Positions 16,774-26,244 of a DNA stretch of 64,000 bases are shown in pieces. The position numbers and the translations under genes were made by a program. Origin of the DNA: Rhodospirillales bacterium (GTDB lineage: Bacteria > Pseudomonadota > Alphaproteobacteria > Reyranellales > Reyranellaceae); NCBI GenBank assembly GCA_947466085.1, contig CANIEC010000003.1:1-64000 (forward strand). The letters are read 5' to 3'. Under the pieces are notes generated by a model. The model ran no database searches. It saw only the letters and a program-made list of their open reading frames with translations, and was not told where the DNA came from. Every line of letters starts with the position of its first letter. Position 1 is the first letter of the stretch.

Positions 16774-18669
16774 CTACTCGCCGACCCGGCTTTCCAGATC
16801 GCCCATCGACATGCCCGACAGCGCCTCGCGGATACCGCGGTCCATCCGCCGCTCCGCGAAGGGCTTGGACAGCGTCTCGAGTGCCTCGGCCGCCGCGTTG
16901 ATCTCGTCCCGGCTCTCGCCGTCCATCGCCGTTTCCAGCCGCACCCGACCCGCATCGATCGCCGCGCGCTCGTCGCCCGACAGCAGTTTGCCATCCTTCG
17001 CGAGGGCTGCCTCCAGCGCCAGAATGCCACGCCTCGCCTCGACCCTCGCCTCGGTCAGGAGGCGCAGGTTCATATCGACCTCGGCATTGTCCATGCTGTC
17101 GTAGAGCATGTCGGCCATGTCCTCGTGGCTGAGGCCGTAGGACGGCTTCACCTCGATCCTCTGCGCCACGCCGGTCGTCCGCTCCTCGGCCGCAACCGTG
17201 AGCAGCCCGTCGGCGTCGACGGCGAAGCTCACACGGATGCGCGCCGCGCCGGCCGTCATCGCGGGGATCCCCAGAAGCTCGAAGCGTGCGAGGCTGCGGC
17301 AGTCGGCGACCATCTCGCGTTCGCCCTGGACCACATGGATCGACATGGCGCTCTGGCCGTCCTGATAGGTGGTGAAATCCTGCGCGAGCTGGGCGGGAAT
17401 CGGCGTGTTGCGCGGCACGATCTTCTCGACGATGCCGCCCATCGTCTCGAGGCCGAGCGACAGCGGCGTCACGTCGAGCAGCAGCGTGTCGCCGCCGCCG
17501 GTCAAGGCCTCGGCCTGCAGCGCGGCGCCCAGCGCCACGACCTCGTCGGGATCGATGTCGGTGAGCGGCGGCTTGCCTATCATCCCCGCGACCTTCGTGC
17601 GCACCAGCGGCACACGCGTCGAGCCGCCGACCAGTACCACTCCCTCGATGTCCGCCGCAACCATACCGGCATCGGCCAGCACGCTGCGGGAGATCTCGAG
17701 CGTGCGCGCCACGTAGGTTTCGACCATGGCGTCGAACTCTTCGCGCGTCAGAGTATGGAAGGACGGGACACCGGCAACCTCGAGACGACCCGAGGTCTGG
17801 TCGCGGTCGGAAAGCTGTTCCTTCATGTGGCGGGACAGCGAAAGCGCCGCCTTAACCGCCGTCTCATCGATCTGGTCGGCGAGGCCATCACGCTTGCGCT
17901 CATCCAGCATGCGCTCGGCAATCGTCCGATCGAAGTCGTCACCGCCCAGCGCCGTATCGCCGCCGGTGGCCAGCACCTGAAACACGCCCTTCTCGAGCCG
18001 CAGCAGTGAGAAGTCGAAGGTGCCGCCGCCCAGATCGTAGACCGCGTAGAGTCCCTCTGAGCCCTTGTCGAGTCCATAGGCCAGAGCGGCGGCGGTCGGC
18101 TCGTTGACCAGCCGGAGCACTTCGAGACCGGCCACGCGCGCCGCATCGCGGGTCGCAGTGCGGGCAGCATCGTCGAAATAGGCCGGCACGGTGATGACGG
18201 CGCGCTCGACGGGCTTTTCGAGTGCTGCCTCGGCGCGGGCGCGCAGGGCCTTCAGGATTTCGGCGGAGATCTCGACAGGCGAGCGCGCCCTGCCGCCGAT
18301 GCGCAGCTTGACCATGTCGGTCTCGCCGGTGCCTGGCTCCACCTCGTAGGGCAGCACGCCGGCCACGGCATGGAGATCAGCGGCGCCGCGGCCCATCAGG
18401 CGCTTGATCGACGCCACGACGTTGCGCGGCTCGCTGCTCACCAAAGCGCGCGCCTCGTCTCCCACCAGAACACCGCCCGCGTCGGGATAGGCCACGACCG
18501 ACGGCACGAGTGCCATGCCCGTCTCGTCGTGCAACGCCGCCGGCGTCCCGTCGCGCGCGATCGCGACCACCGAATTCGTCGTGCCGAGATCGATGCCGAC
18601 CGCCAGCGAGCCCTCGCCGGCATGCGGCAAGGGCGTTTCGCCCGGTTCGTGGATCTCCAACAAGGTCAT
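16774..18669 (-). CDS. hscA: Fe-S protein assembly chaperone HscA
   Basis: A 631-residue Hsp70-class ATPase dedicated to IscU. The ATPase domain begins [18 protein letters not shown] (from about residue 23), has the phosphate-binding [15 protein letters not shown], and [15 protein letters not shown] near 330. The substrate-binding domain follows ([17 protein letters not shown]). The protein recognises the LPPVK motif present in the IscU of this operon. Its ATG overlaps the hscB stop by four bases. Confidence 0.95.
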   Translation of the reverse strand: MTLLEIHEPGETPLPHAGEGSLAVGIDLGTTNSVVAIARDGTPAALHDETGMALVPSVVAYPDAGGVLVGDEARALVSSEPRNVVASIKRLMGRGAADLHAVAGVLPYEVEPGTGETDMVKLRIGGRARSPVEISAEILKALRARAEAALEKPVERAVITVPAYFDDAARTATRDAARVAGLEVLRLVNEPTAAALAYGLDKGSEGLYAVYDLGGGTFDFSLLRLEKGVFQVLATGGDTALGGDDFDRTIAERMLDERKRDGLADQIDETAVKAALSLSRHMKEQLSDRDQTSGRLEVAGVPSFHTLTREEFDAMVETYVARTLEISRSVLADAGMVAADIEGVVLVGGSTRVPLVRTKVAGMIGKPPLTDIDPDEVVALGAALQAEALTGGGDTLLLDVTPLSLGLETMGGIVEKIVPRNTPIPAQLAQDFTTYQDGQSAMSIHVVQGEREMVADCRSLARFELLGIPAMTAGAARIRVSFAVDADGLLTVAAEERTTGVAQRIEVKPSYGLSHEDMADMLYDSMDNAEVDMNLRLLTEARVEARRGILALEAALAKDGKLLSGDERAAIDAGRVRLETAMDGESRDEINAAAEALETLSKPFAERRMDRGIREALSGMSMGDLESRVGE

Positions 18670-19178
18670 GCGTTCGACCGATCGATGTTCATGCGTCGAG
18701 CCCGCGCTTCCTCGGCGAACTTGTCGAGGTAGCGCAGGCGAAGGAGCGCCTTTCTGATGGCGCCCCTGTCGTTTGCCAAGAACAAACTCGCAAGCTCCGC
18801 CAGCGCCTTCTGGACGTCCTGGCGCGCTTCGGCAGCCAGCTTGTCGACTGCGTCCAGCGTGTCGGCATCATGCAGCGCCTCGCGCGCTTCCATGGCTTCC
18901 ATCAGCAGATCCGGGTCGTCGATCGTCTTGCCGTCACCCGGCAGGTCCACCCCCGCCATGCCGGCCATGTAGAAGGCGCGGCTCAAGGGGTCCTTCAGCG
19001 TGCGATAGGCTTCGTTCAGCGAGGCGGCTTCGGCCGAGGCCCGCGCCCGCTCATCGGGCGGCCTGGAGACGAAGCGGTCGGGATGCCACTGCCGCTGAAG
19101 CGCGAAATAGACCCGGTCGAGTGCGGCTGCGTCGAGGTCGAGCGCCGCCGGCAGTCCCAGCCGCGCGAAATGATCCAT
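18666..19178 (-). CDS. hscB: Fe-S assembly co-chaperone HscB
   Basis: A 170-residue J-protein. The N-terminal J domain carries the HPD tripeptide at 32-34 ([10 protein letters not shown]) and [19 protein letters not shown]. The C-terminal three-helix part that binds IscU follows. HscB delivers IscU to HscA and stimulates its ATPase. The length is normal and the stop overlaps hscA. Confidence 0.93.
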   Translation of the reverse strand: MDHFARLGLPAALDLDAAALDRVYFALQRQWHPDRFVSRPPDERARASAEAASLNEAYRTLKDPLSRAFYMAGMAGVDLPGDGKTIDDPDLLMEAMEAREALHDADTLDAVDKLAAEARQDVQKALAELASLFLANDRGAIRKALLRLRYLDKFAEEARARRMNIDRSNA

Positions 19179-19183
19179 GGTCT

Positions 19184-19579
19184 TCAGACGTGGAAGGATT
19201 CGCCGCAGCCGCAGCGGCCCTTCTCGTTCGGATTCCGGAACACGAAGCCCGACTTCAGCTTCTCTTCCTCGTAGTCCATCTCGGTGCCGATCAGGAACAG
19301 CGACGCCTTTGGATCGACCAGGAGCTTGATGCCCTCGGCCTCGATGACCTCGTCCATCGGCTCCTGCTTGTCGGCGAACTCCAGCGTATAGCTGAGGCCC
19401 GAGCAGCCCTTGGTGCGCACGCCGATGCGGACACCCGCCGTCGGCTTGCCACGACCGTCAATCAGCGCCTTCACGCGCTCGGCCGCAAGCGGCGTCACCG
19501 TCATCAGCTTGGGACGGGGACGGCGCGGCCGTGGCGCGGCGGGCGCTGCCGGCTTGGATGTTTCGGTGGTCGTGGTCAT
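19184..19579 (-). CDS. iscA: A-type iron-sulfur carrier IscA
   Basis: A 131-residue A-type carrier with the three cluster-binding cysteines, Cys59 (TKGCSGLSY) and Cys123/Cys125 (RCGCGESF). A Pro/Ala/Arg-rich extension of about 24 residues precedes the fold, longer than in enterobacterial IscA; an internal Met at 26 could be the real start and would remove it. The protein receives clusters from IscU and passes them to target proteins. It sits in the standard place between iscU and hscB. Confidence 0.93.
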   Translation of the reverse strand: MTTTTETSKPAAPAAPRPRRPRPKLMTVTPLAAERVKALIDGRGKPTAGVRIGVRTKGCSGLSYTLEFADKQEPMDEVIEAEGIKLLVDPKASLFLIGTEMDYEEEKLKSGFVFRNPNEKGRCGCGESFHV

Positions 19580-19600
19580 ACGATTGGCTCCGAAAATGAG

Positions 19601-19993
19601 CTACTCGGCCTTCCTGGTCGCCTTTGCGCGATAGTCGGCGATCGCCGCCTTGATCGCGTCCTCAGCGAGGACAGAGCAGTGGATCTTCACCGGCGGCAAC
19701 GCCAGGTGGCGCGCGATGTCGGTGTTCTTGATCGTCTCGGCCTCGTCGATCGTCTTGCCCTTGACCCACTCGGTGACGAGTGAGCTGGAGGCAATGGCCG
19801 AGCCGCAACCGAAGGTCTTGAACTTCGCATCCTCGATCAGCCCATCCGGGCCAACCTTGATCTGCAGCTTCATCACGTCGCCGCAGGCGGGCGCGCCGAC
19901 CAGGCCGGTGCCGACATCCTCGGCCGTCTTGTCGAACGAGCCGATGTTGCGTGGATTCTCGTAGTGATCGATCAGCTTCTCACTGTAAGCCAT
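19601..19993 (-). CDS. iscU: Fe-S cluster scaffold IscU
   Basis: A 130-residue scaffold with ligands Cys37 (GAPACGDV), Cys63 (FGCGSA) and Cys106 (IHCSVLAE), and the HscA recognition motif LPPVK at 99-103. Clusters are assembled here from IscS sulfur and iron and then released by HscA/HscB. The length is normal and the order iscS-iscU-iscA is standard. Confidence 0.95.
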   Translation of the reverse strand: MAYSEKLIDHYENPRNIGSFDKTAEDVGTGLVGAPACGDVMKLQIKVGPDGLIEDAKFKTFGCGSAIASSSLVTEWVKGKTIDEAETIKNTDIARHLALPPVKIHCSVLAEDAIKAAIADYRAKATRKAE

Positions 19994-20029
19994 GACTCTC
20001 TCCTCAATTGTCGAGCGGCGCCCGATACG

Positions 20030-21268
20030 TCAGTGGGCAGCCCACTCGATGGACTTGATGTCGATGCCTTCCTGGGCCATCTCCCAGAGCGGGCTCATTT
20101 CACGCAGCTTGTTGACGTGGCGAACCAGCTCGTCGACCGCCGTGTCGACCTCATGCTCGGTCGTGAAGCGGCCGAGGCCGATGCGCAGCGAGGTATGGGC
20201 CATCTCCTCCTCCACGCCGAGCGCGCGCAGCACATAGCTGGGCTCGAGCGAGGCGGACGTGCAGGCGGAGCCGGAGGACACGGCCAGGTTCTTGATGCCC
20301 ATCATCAGCGACTCGCCTTCCACATACGCGAAGCTGATGTTGAGGTTGCCCGGAATGCGGTGTTCCAGATCGCCGTTGACGACAATGTCGGTGAGCTTGG
20401 CGCGCAGCCCGTTCAGCATGCGATCCTGCAGCTTCTTCAGCCGCTTGGCCTCGTCGTCCATCTCCTTCATGCAGATCTCGGCCGCCTCGCCCAGACCGAC
20501 GCAGAGCGGCGTGGGCAGGGTCCCGGAACGGAAGCCGCGCTCCTGGCCGCCGCCGACGATCATCGGCACCAGACGCACGCGCGGCTTGCGCCGGACGTAG
20601 AGCGCGCCGATGCCCTTGGGCCCGTAGATCTTGTGGCCCGAGATGCTCATCAGGTCGATGTTGAGCGCCTCGACGTCGAGCGGGATCTTGCCGGCGGCCT
20701 GGGCCGCATCGGTATGGAAGAACACCTTCCTCTCGCGGCATATCTTGCCGATCTCGGCCAGCGGCTGGATGACGCCGATCTCGTTGTTCACCGCCATCAC
20801 CGAGACGAGGACGGTCTTGTCGGTGATCGCCGCGCGCAGCACGTCGAGGTCCAGCAGCCCGTCCTGGCGGACCGGCAGATAGGTCACGTCGAAGCCCTGC
20901 TGCTCGAGATGGCGGCAGGTATCGAGGACGCACTTGTGCTCGGTGACCGTGGTGATGATGTGGTTCTTGCGGTCCTTGTAGAACTCGGCCACGCCGCGGA
21001 TCGCGAGGTTGTTCGACTCGGTGGCGCCGGAGGTGAAGATCACTTCCTTTTCGTCGGCACCGATCAGCTTCGCGACCTGGGCCCGCGCCTTCTCGGTGCC
21101 CTCCTCGGCTTCCCAGCCATAGGCATGGCTGCGCGAGCCCGAATTGCCGAACTTATGGGTAAAGTAAGGCATCATCGCCTCGAGGACGCGCGGATCCATC
21201 GGCGTCGTGGCCTGATAGTCGAGATAGATCGGCTGGTCGTTGCGCCGGATTTGGGTAATGGCTGTCAT
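20030..21268 (-). CDS. iscS: Cysteine desulfurase IscS
   Basis: A 412-residue PLP enzyme of the group I IscS type. PLP-binding Lys213 lies in [12 protein letters not shown]. The persulfide-forming Cys336 lies on the mobile loop [17 protein letters not shown]. The C-terminus ([16 protein letters not shown]) matches IscS proteins that dock with IscU. It supplies sulfur to IscU and to tRNA thiolation. GAGGGG precedes the ATG. Its upstream region holds an IscR-like palindrome inside the end of the preceding desulfurase gene, so iscS may be the first gene of its own transcript. Confidence 0.95.
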   Translation of the reverse strand: MTAITQIRRNDQPIYLDYQATTPMDPRVLEAMMPYFTHKFGNSGSRSHAYGWEAEEGTEKARAQVAKLIGADEKEVIFTSGATESNNLAIRGVAEFYKDRKNHIITTVTEHKCVLDTCRHLEQQGFDVTYLPVRQDGLLDLDVLRAAITDKTVLVSVMAVNNEIGVIQPLAEIGKICRERKVFFHTDAAQAAGKIPLDVEALNIDLMSISGHKIYGPKGIGALYVRRKPRVRLVPMIVGGGQERGFRSGTLPTPLCVGLGEAAEICMKEMDDEAKRLKKLQDRMLNGLRAKLTDIVVNGDLEHRIPGNLNISFAYVEGESLMMGIKNLAVSSGSACTSASLEPSYVLRALGVEEEMAHTSLRIGLGRFTTEHEVDTAVDELVRHVNKLREMSPLWEMAQEGIDIKSIEWAAH

Positions 21269-21286
21269 GCTAACCCCTCGTTACTC

Positions 21287-22417
21287 CTACGCTGCCCTGG
21301 CCCTAGAATCGGTGTGGGAAATATCCGACTGTCTTACTCGGATATATAGGTTCTGCCATGCCGCGATCAAGCGTTCGATGTCGGCGGCTTCGCTATTCCA
21401 GCCCAGGCTGATGCGGGTCGCGCAGCCTGCCTCCGCCGCCGGCACGCCCATCGCCTCCAGAACCGGCGACCGCTGTACCTTCCCGGATGAACAGGCTGCT
21501 CCGGCACTGATGCAGACGCCGACAAGATCGAACGCCATGACCTGCGTTTCGGCGGGCACGCCCGGCATCGAAATGCACGTCGTGTTGCCGATCCGGGGTG
21601 TCTTTACACCGAAAACTTTGGCTCCAGGCGCAATCTGCACAAGAGCAACCTCAAGCTGATCGCGGAGGGCCGTCACATCAAGGCCGCAAGCCGCCTGCGC
21701 GGCAGCGGCGCCAAAGCCGGCAATGCCTGCGACATTCTCTGTACCCGCACGGCGATTTGATTCCTGCCCTCCACCACGGCGATCGGGCTGCAGCGGTGCG
21801 CCGCTGCGGAGCACCAGTGCCCCGACGCCCGTCGGGCCGCCGAGCTTGTGGGCGGAAAGGCTCAGATAGTCGACGCCGAGACCATGGAGATCGACCGGCA
21901 CCCTGCCCACCCCCTGGACGGCATCGCAATGGACCAGCGCGCCGGCTGCCTGCGCCAGGCGCACGACTTCGGCAATCGGCTGCAGCACGCCGGTCTCGTT
22001 GTTCGCCAGCATCACCGACACCAGGGCTGGCTCGGCCGAAGCAGCGAGCGCGCGCTCCAGGGCCGCGAGATCGAGAACACCGTCGCCATCGACCGGAAGG
22101 ATTTCCGCCTGAGGCCCGGCACGACGCACACTGTCATGTTCGATGGCCGACACCAGCACCCGCCGCCGACCGGCACCGGACAGCGCCAGATTGTTGGCTT
22201 CGGTCCCGCCCGACGTGAAGATCGTCTCGGCCGGCAGTGCGCCTACCACGGCAGCGACTTCGCGGCGTGCCTTGTCGACGATCGCCCGTGCCTTGCGCCC
22301 CACCCCGTGGATTGACGACGGATTGCCGCCTGCCCGCAGCGCGTCGACCATGGCATCGAGCGCCGCCGGCCTCAGAGGGCTGGTGGCGTTGTGATCCAGG
22401 TAAGCGCGAGCCGACAT
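21287..22417 (-). CDS. Second cysteine desulfurase (NifS/IscS-like)
   Basis: A 376-residue group I-like desulfurase between iscR and iscS. PLP Lys191 (LSAHKLGGPTGVG) and catalytic Cys309 (SAGAACSSGKVQRSP) are both present, so it should be active. It is clearly different from IscS: it lacks the IscU-docking C-terminus and ends in an unusual SDISHTDSRARAA tail. That tail overlaps the IscR-like palindrome, so the DNA may be constrained by regulation rather than by protein function. Such extra desulfurases between iscR and iscS occur in some Alphaproteobacteria, as I recall. The specific role is unknown. Confidence 0.85.
   Translation of the reverse strand: MSARAYLDHNATSPLRPAALDAMVDALRAGGNPSSIHGVGRKARAIVDKARREVAAVVGALPAETIFTSGGTEANNLALSGAGRRRVLVSAIEHDSVRRAGPQAEILPVDGDGVLDLAALERALAASAEPALVSVMLANNETGVLQPIAEVVRLAQAAGALVHCDAVQGVGRVPVDLHGLGVDYLSLSAHKLGGPTGVGALVLRSGAPLQPDRRGGGQESNRRAGTENVAGIAGFGAAAAQAACGLDVTALRDQLEVALVQIAPGAKVFGVKTPRIGNTTCISMPGVPAETQVMAFDLVGVCISAGAACSSGKVQRSPVLEAMGVPAAEAGCATRISLGWNSEAADIERLIAAWQNLYIRVRQSDISHTDSRARAA
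21321..21345. promoter_or_regulatory. Putative IscR type 1-like operator before iscS
   Basis: A 25-base palindrome with arms ATATCCGACTG and TACTCGGATAT separated by TCT. It matches the enterobacterial IscR type 1 consensus as I recall it (ATASYYGACTR, three A/T, YAGTCRRSTAT) except at one base of the AGTC core, the two S positions and the central T-C-T. It lies 53-77 bases upstream of the iscS ATG, inside the 3' end of the other desulfurase gene. Confidence 0.5.
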
Positions 22418-22430
22418 CGGACGTTCCGGA

Positions 22431-22907
22431 CTAACTGGCCGCGGCCATCGGGGATTCGGTGTTCGCCGCGGCCGGCGCCTCGAGGAAGCGGGGCGCGAGC
22501 TTGCGCTCCAGCACGTCGAGCAGGGTCACAGAACTCAGGAACAGATGAATCTGGTTGCCGAGTTCTTCCCACAGGTCGTGCGTCAGGCACTTGCTGCGGT
22601 CGGCCCGGCAGCCGGTGGCGCCCATCTCGGTGCAGCGCGTGGCGCTGATCGGCTCGTCGACCGCCAGGATGATTTCCGACACCCTCGTGTCCGCCGAGCC
22701 CCTCGCCAGACGATAGCCGCCGCCGGGGCCGCGGACACTCTTCACCAGACCGGCCCGCCGCAGACGGGCGAAAAGCTGCTCCAAGTATGACAAGGAGATT
22801 TCCTGCCGGGTGGCGATATCCGACAGGGAAACCGGCTTTACCTGGGCGTGGCGCGCCAGATCGACCATCGCCATGACGGCGTAACGTCCCTTGGTGCTGA
22901 GCTTCAC
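22431..22907 (-). CDS. iscR: Rrf2-family iron-sulfur regulator IscR
   Basis: A 158-residue Rrf2 protein. The winged helix occupies about 1-65 with the typical MKLSTKGRYAVMAMVDLA start and the wing GPGGGYRLAR. Cluster ligands are likely Cys92, Cys100, Cys107 and His110 (RCTEMGATGC then KCLTHDLW), with slightly wider spacing than in E. coli. IscR senses [2Fe-2S] status and represses or activates the isc genes. It opens the operon; the gap to the extra desulfurase is 13 bases. Confidence 0.93.
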   Translation of the reverse strand: MKLSTKGRYAVMAMVDLARHAQVKPVSLSDIATRQEISLSYLEQLFARLRRAGLVKSVRGPGGGYRLARGSADTRVSEIILAVDEPISATRCTEMGATGCRADRSKCLTHDLWEELGNQIHLFLSSVTLLDVLERKLAPRFLEAPAAANTESPMAAAS

Positions 22908-23039
22908 AGCATCCTCCTCACGACCGGAATCGGCCGGTCTTCGCTATGGAAACGCCAAAAGTTCTTGAAAACCAAGGCGTTGCTACGATATGCCAGCGCC
23001 CCAGACAGGGGTTCTAGGCAAAACCAACTGCGCCGCTCG

Positions 23040-23072
23040 GATTTAATTAATCCTAGCGGGTTGGTCAAGTAT
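23040..23072 (-). promoter_or_regulatory. Putative iscR promoter with an IscR half-site
   Basis: On the minus strand TTGACC (23063-23068) and TAAATC (23040-23045) are 17 bases apart and read toward iscR, about 130 bases away. The -35 element sits inside ATACTTGACC, which fits one arm of the type 1 IscR motif; the other arm is degenerate. It is AT-rich compared with its surroundings. This is a weak call from sequence alone. Confidence 0.35.
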
Positions 23073-23146
23073 CGAGAATCCCCACCAAACAACCGCCAGA
23101 TCGGTTACGACCAGAGGGTCGATCAGGGTGAAGAACCGGAGTCTCG

Positions 23147-23821
23147 ATGCCTGACGTGATGTTTACCGGCCCCGAAGGTCGCCTTGAGGGCCGCTATCAC
23201 CAGAGCAAGGAAGAGCGCGCGCCGATTGCGCTGATCCTTCATCCGCACCCGCAATATGGCGGGACGATGAATCACAAGGTCGTCTTCTCGCTGTTCCATG
23301 TTTTCGTGAATCGCGGCTTTTCGGTGCTGCGGTTCAACACGCGCGGCGTCGGCCGCAGCCAGGGACGCTTCGACAACGGCATGGGCGAATTGTCCGATGC
23401 CGCCGCGGCGCTCGACTGGCTGCAGGGCATGAACGCCGACGCCAAGTCGTGCTGGATCGCCGGCTACTCGTTCGGCGCGTGGATCGGCATGCAGCTGCTG
23501 ATGCGCCGGCCCGAGATCGACTGCTTCGTCTCGGTGGCGCCGCCGGCCAATTCCTACGACTTCGCCTTCCTCGCCCCCTGCCCTTCCTCCGGTCTGATCG
23601 TCGGCGCGGAGAAGGACGAGGTGGTACCGCAGGCCGACATCCAGAAGCTGGTGGCGCGCCTGTCGCTGCAGAAGGGCATCACGGTCGAGTCCCGCACCAT
23701 CAAGGGCGCCAACCACTTCTTCCACGACTCGCTCGACAAGCTCGCGGTCGATGTCGACAAGTACGTCGCCAAGAGCCTGCTCAATCCGCCGGGTCGCGCG
23801 ACGAGCAACAAGGAGCCCTGA
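23147..23821 (+). CDS. Alpha/beta hydrolase
   Basis: A 224-residue cytoplasmic alpha/beta hydrolase of the small COG2945-like type. LILHPHPQYGGTMNHKVV near residue 30 provides the oxyanion region, the nucleophile elbow is GYSFGAW (Ser around 103), and the terminal catalytic His lies in KGANHFFHD. An Asp in GAEKDEVVP completes the likely triad. Substrates of this group are mostly undefined. CCGGAG precedes the ATG. It diverges from iscR and converges on anmK. Confidence 0.8.
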   Translation: MPDVMFTGPEGRLEGRYHQSKEERAPIALILHPHPQYGGTMNHKVVFSLFHVFVNRGFSVLRFNTRGVGRSQGRFDNGMGELSDAAAALDWLQGMNADAKSCWIAGYSFGAWIGMQLLMRRPEIDCFVSVAPPANSYDFAFLAPCPSSGLIVGAEKDEVVPQADIQKLVARLSLQKGITVESRTIKGANHFFHDSLDKLAVDVDKYVAKSLLNPPGRATSNKEP

Positions 23822-23833
23822 TCAGGGCTCCTT
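23810..23833. terminator. Palindromic bidirectional terminator candidate
   Basis: A perfect 24-base palindrome with arms AAGGAGCCCTGA and TCAGGGCTCCTT covers the hydrolase stop codon and the two-gene junction. The convergent anmK stop is two bases further on. It could fold in either transcript, but there is no U tract. Confidence 0.4.
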
Positions 23834-23835
23834 GA

Positions 23836-24918
23836 TCAAGGATCGCTGAGCCGGCCGCCCGTCATCGGACGCGGCGCGCCGGTGGTCCCTGGAAACGTCA
23901 GCGGCAGCCCGCGCAGGGAACGCACCGCAAGGAACGCGAAGGCCTGCGCCTCCAGGGCATCGCCGTCCCAACCGAGATCCCCTGCCGTCACCACCCTGGC
24001 CGCCGTTTCCTCCGCGATGGCCCGCAGCAGCGTCGGATTGCGCGCGCCACCGCCACAGATCACCCACTGCGACACCGGTGCCGGAAAGTGCCTGGCCGCC
24101 AGCGCGATGGCGCGGGCGGTACCTCGCGTCAGCGTGGCCGCCCCGTCGACGACGCTGAGGCCCTCGGCCCAGGCGTCGTTGAAGTCGCCGCGATCGAGCG
24201 ACTTGGGCGGCGCCTTCGTGAAGAAGCGGTGCTCGGCGAAGCGTTCCAGCCGTCCGCGATTGACAGTGCCCGCCGCGGCCAGCGCACCGTCCGTGTCGCA
24301 GCGTTGCCCGGCCCGGCGCGCGCACCAATCGTCGATCGGTCCGTTGCCAGGGCCCGTATCAAAGGCCAGCAGCGCCCCGTCGGCGCCGATCCAGGTCACG
24401 TTGCCCACGCCGCCGACATTTACGACGGCGAGCGGTCGCTTCAGGTCGGCCGCGAGTGCGGCATGATAGACGGGCACCAGCGGCGCCCCCTGCCCACCCG
24501 CCGCCACGTCGTCGCGACGCAGGTCGTTGACTACCCGCACGCCCAGTGCCTGCGCGAGAACGGCGCCGTCGCCGATCTGCCAAGTGAAGCGGCGGTCGGG
24601 CTGATGCGTGATGGTCTGGCCGTGGAAGCCCACGAGATCGAGCGTAGCGGGCGCGATACCCGTCTTCGTGGCCCACGCACGCACGGCAGCCACGTGCATT
24701 TCGGTGACGACCTGCTCGGCCGCTCGCGTCGCCTCCGTCTTCGCCGTGGCGCCGAACGCCGCTCGGATGATGCGACGGGCCTCGTCCGGATAAGGCACCG
24801 TCAGGGCCGGCCCGAACGCGGCCACGCGCTCGCCGTCGGTCTCGATCAGCGCCACGTCGACACCGTCGACCGAGGTGCCGCTCATCAGGCCAAGGGCCCG
24901 CAGGAAAGATGAAGCCAT
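23836..24918 (-). CDS. anmK: Anhydro-N-acetylmuramic acid kinase
   Basis: A 360-residue sugar kinase of the Hsp70/actin fold. The N-terminal [20 protein letters not shown] is the family signature and binds ATP phosphate. [12 protein letters not shown] and [13 protein letters not shown] follow, with the sugar-binding region [13 protein letters not shown]. It converts anhydro-MurNAc from peptidoglycan recycling into MurNAc-6-phosphate in the cytoplasm. It is divergent from tyrS, and the ATG at 24916-24918 gives the normal length. Confidence 0.93.
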   Translation of the reverse strand: MASSFLRALGLMSGTSVDGVDVALIETDGERVAAFGPALTVPYPDEARRIIRAAFGATAKTEATRAAEQVVTEMHVAAVRAWATKTGIAPATLDLVGFHGQTITHQPDRRFTWQIGDGAVLAQALGVRVVNDLRRDDVAAGGQGAPLVPVYHAALAADLKRPLAVVNVGGVGNVTWIGADGALLAFDTGPGNGPIDDWCARRAGQRCDTDGALAAAGTVNRGRLERFAEHRFFTKAPPKSLDRGDFNDAWAEGLSVVDGAATLTRGTARAIALAARHFPAPVSQWVICGGGARNPTLLRAIAEETAARVVTAGDLGWDGDALEAQAFAFLAVRSLRGLPLTFPGTTGAPRPMTGGRLSDP

Positions 24919-24984
24919 GGGGGGAATGTGTTACACCCCCGGCGCCTTCAGGGACAATCAGCCAAGCAACGGACCGAGCGGAAG

Positions 24985-26238
24985 ATGTCGGGTTTCAAGT
25001 CGGATTTCATGCGCATCGTGCACGAGCGCGGCATGGTGCATCAGTGCAGTGACACCGCACGCCTCGACGAGTTGCTGTCGAGCGGCGTCCGCACGGCCTA
25101 TATCGGCTTCGACTGCACCGCCGATTCGCTGCATGTCGGCCACCTGCTGCAGATCATGCTGCTGCGCTGGTGGCAGAAGAGCGGTCACAAGCCGATCGCC
25201 TTGATGGGCGGTGGCACGACCAAGGTCGGCGATCCCTCGGGCCGCGACGAGACGCGCCAACTGCTCACGCCGGCGCAGATCGACGCCAACATGGCGAGCA
25301 TCAAGCGGAGCTTCTCCAACTACCTTACCTTCGGCGAGGGCGCGACCGACGCGGTGATGGCCAACAACGCCGACTGGCTTGAGGGCCTCCTCTACATCCC
25401 GCTGCTGCGCGACGTGGGCCGGCACTTCTCGGTCAACCGCATGCTCACCATGGACTCGGTGCGGCTGCGGCTCGAGCGCGACCAGCCGCTCTCGTTCCTG
25501 GAATTCAACTACATGATCCTGCAGTCCTACGACTTCGTGGAACTGAACAAGCGCCACAACTGCATCGTGCAGATGGGAGGATCGGACCAGTGGGGCAACA
25601 TCGTCATGGGCGCCGATCTCGGCCGCCGCATGCAGGGTGCCGAACTCTTCGCGCTGACCTCGCCTCTGCTCGCCACCGCCTCGGGCGCCAAGATGGGCAA
25701 GACGGCCGCCGGCGCGGTGTGGCTCAATCCGGAACGTCTCTCGCCGTATGATTTCTGGCAGTACTGGCGCAACACCGAAGATGCCGATGTCGGCCGGTTC
25801 CTGAAGCTGTTCACCGACCTGCCGCTGTCGGAGGTGGCGCGACTCGAAGCGCTGCAGGGCCAGGAGATCAACGAGGCCAAGAAGATCCTGGCCACGGAAG
25901 TCACCACACTCGCCCATGGCAAGCAGGCCGCCGAGAGTGCGGCCGAGACGGCCCGGCGCACTTTCGAGGAAGGGGCCAAGGCGGATACCTTGCCGACGGT
26001 CGAACTGCCTCGCGCCAAGCTGAAGGCCGGCATTGCCGCGTTCGAGCTGATGCACGAAGCCGGGCTTGCCGAGAGCAGGAACGAGGCCCGCAAGCTCATC
26101 AAGGGGGGCGGCGGTCGCCTGAACGACAAGCCGATCGCCAATGACACGGCGACGGTGGGAGAAGGCGATCTCGATGCCGAAGGGACGTTGAAGCTTTCGG
26201 CCGGGCGCAAGCGCCACGTCCTGGTGCGCGTCGTCTAG
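24985..26238 (+). CDS. tyrS: Tyrosyl-tRNA synthetase
   Basis: A 417-residue class I aminoacyl-tRNA synthetase. The HIGH motif is HVGH at 50-53 after [11 protein letters not shown], and the KMSKS counterpart is KMGKT at 236-240. The tyrosine-recognition block SDQWGNI is present. The C-terminal S4-like domain ([20 protein letters not shown]) binds tRNA. The start at 24985 follows GAGCGGAAG; an in-frame ATG at 24928 would overlap the anmK control region and adds a basic, unconserved stretch. Confidence 0.95.
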   Translation: MSGFKSDFMRIVHERGMVHQCSDTARLDELLSSGVRTAYIGFDCTADSLHVGHLLQIMLLRWWQKSGHKPIALMGGGTTKVGDPSGRDETRQLLTPAQIDANMASIKRSFSNYLTFGEGATDAVMANNADWLEGLLYIPLLRDVGRHFSVNRMLTMDSVRLRLERDQPLSFLEFNYMILQSYDFVELNKRHNCIVQMGGSDQWGNIVMGADLGRRMQGAELFALTSPLLATASGAKMGKTAAGAVWLNPERLSPYDFWQYWRNTEDADVGRFLKLFTDLPLSEVARLEALQGQEINEAKKILATEVTTLAHGKQAAESAAETARRTFEEGAKADTLPTVELPRAKLKAGIAAFELMHEAGLAESRNEARKLIKGGGGRLNDKPIANDTATVGEGDLDAEGTLKLSAGRKRHVLVRVV

Positions 26239-26244
26239 AAGCGA

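Noticed and set aside
14208-18009. Long plus-strand frames of 897 and 431 codons across mnmA, the lipoproteins and the ISC genes
   Set aside because: They are shadows of well-identified minus-strand genes and read as His/Arg/Ala-rich sequence without domains.
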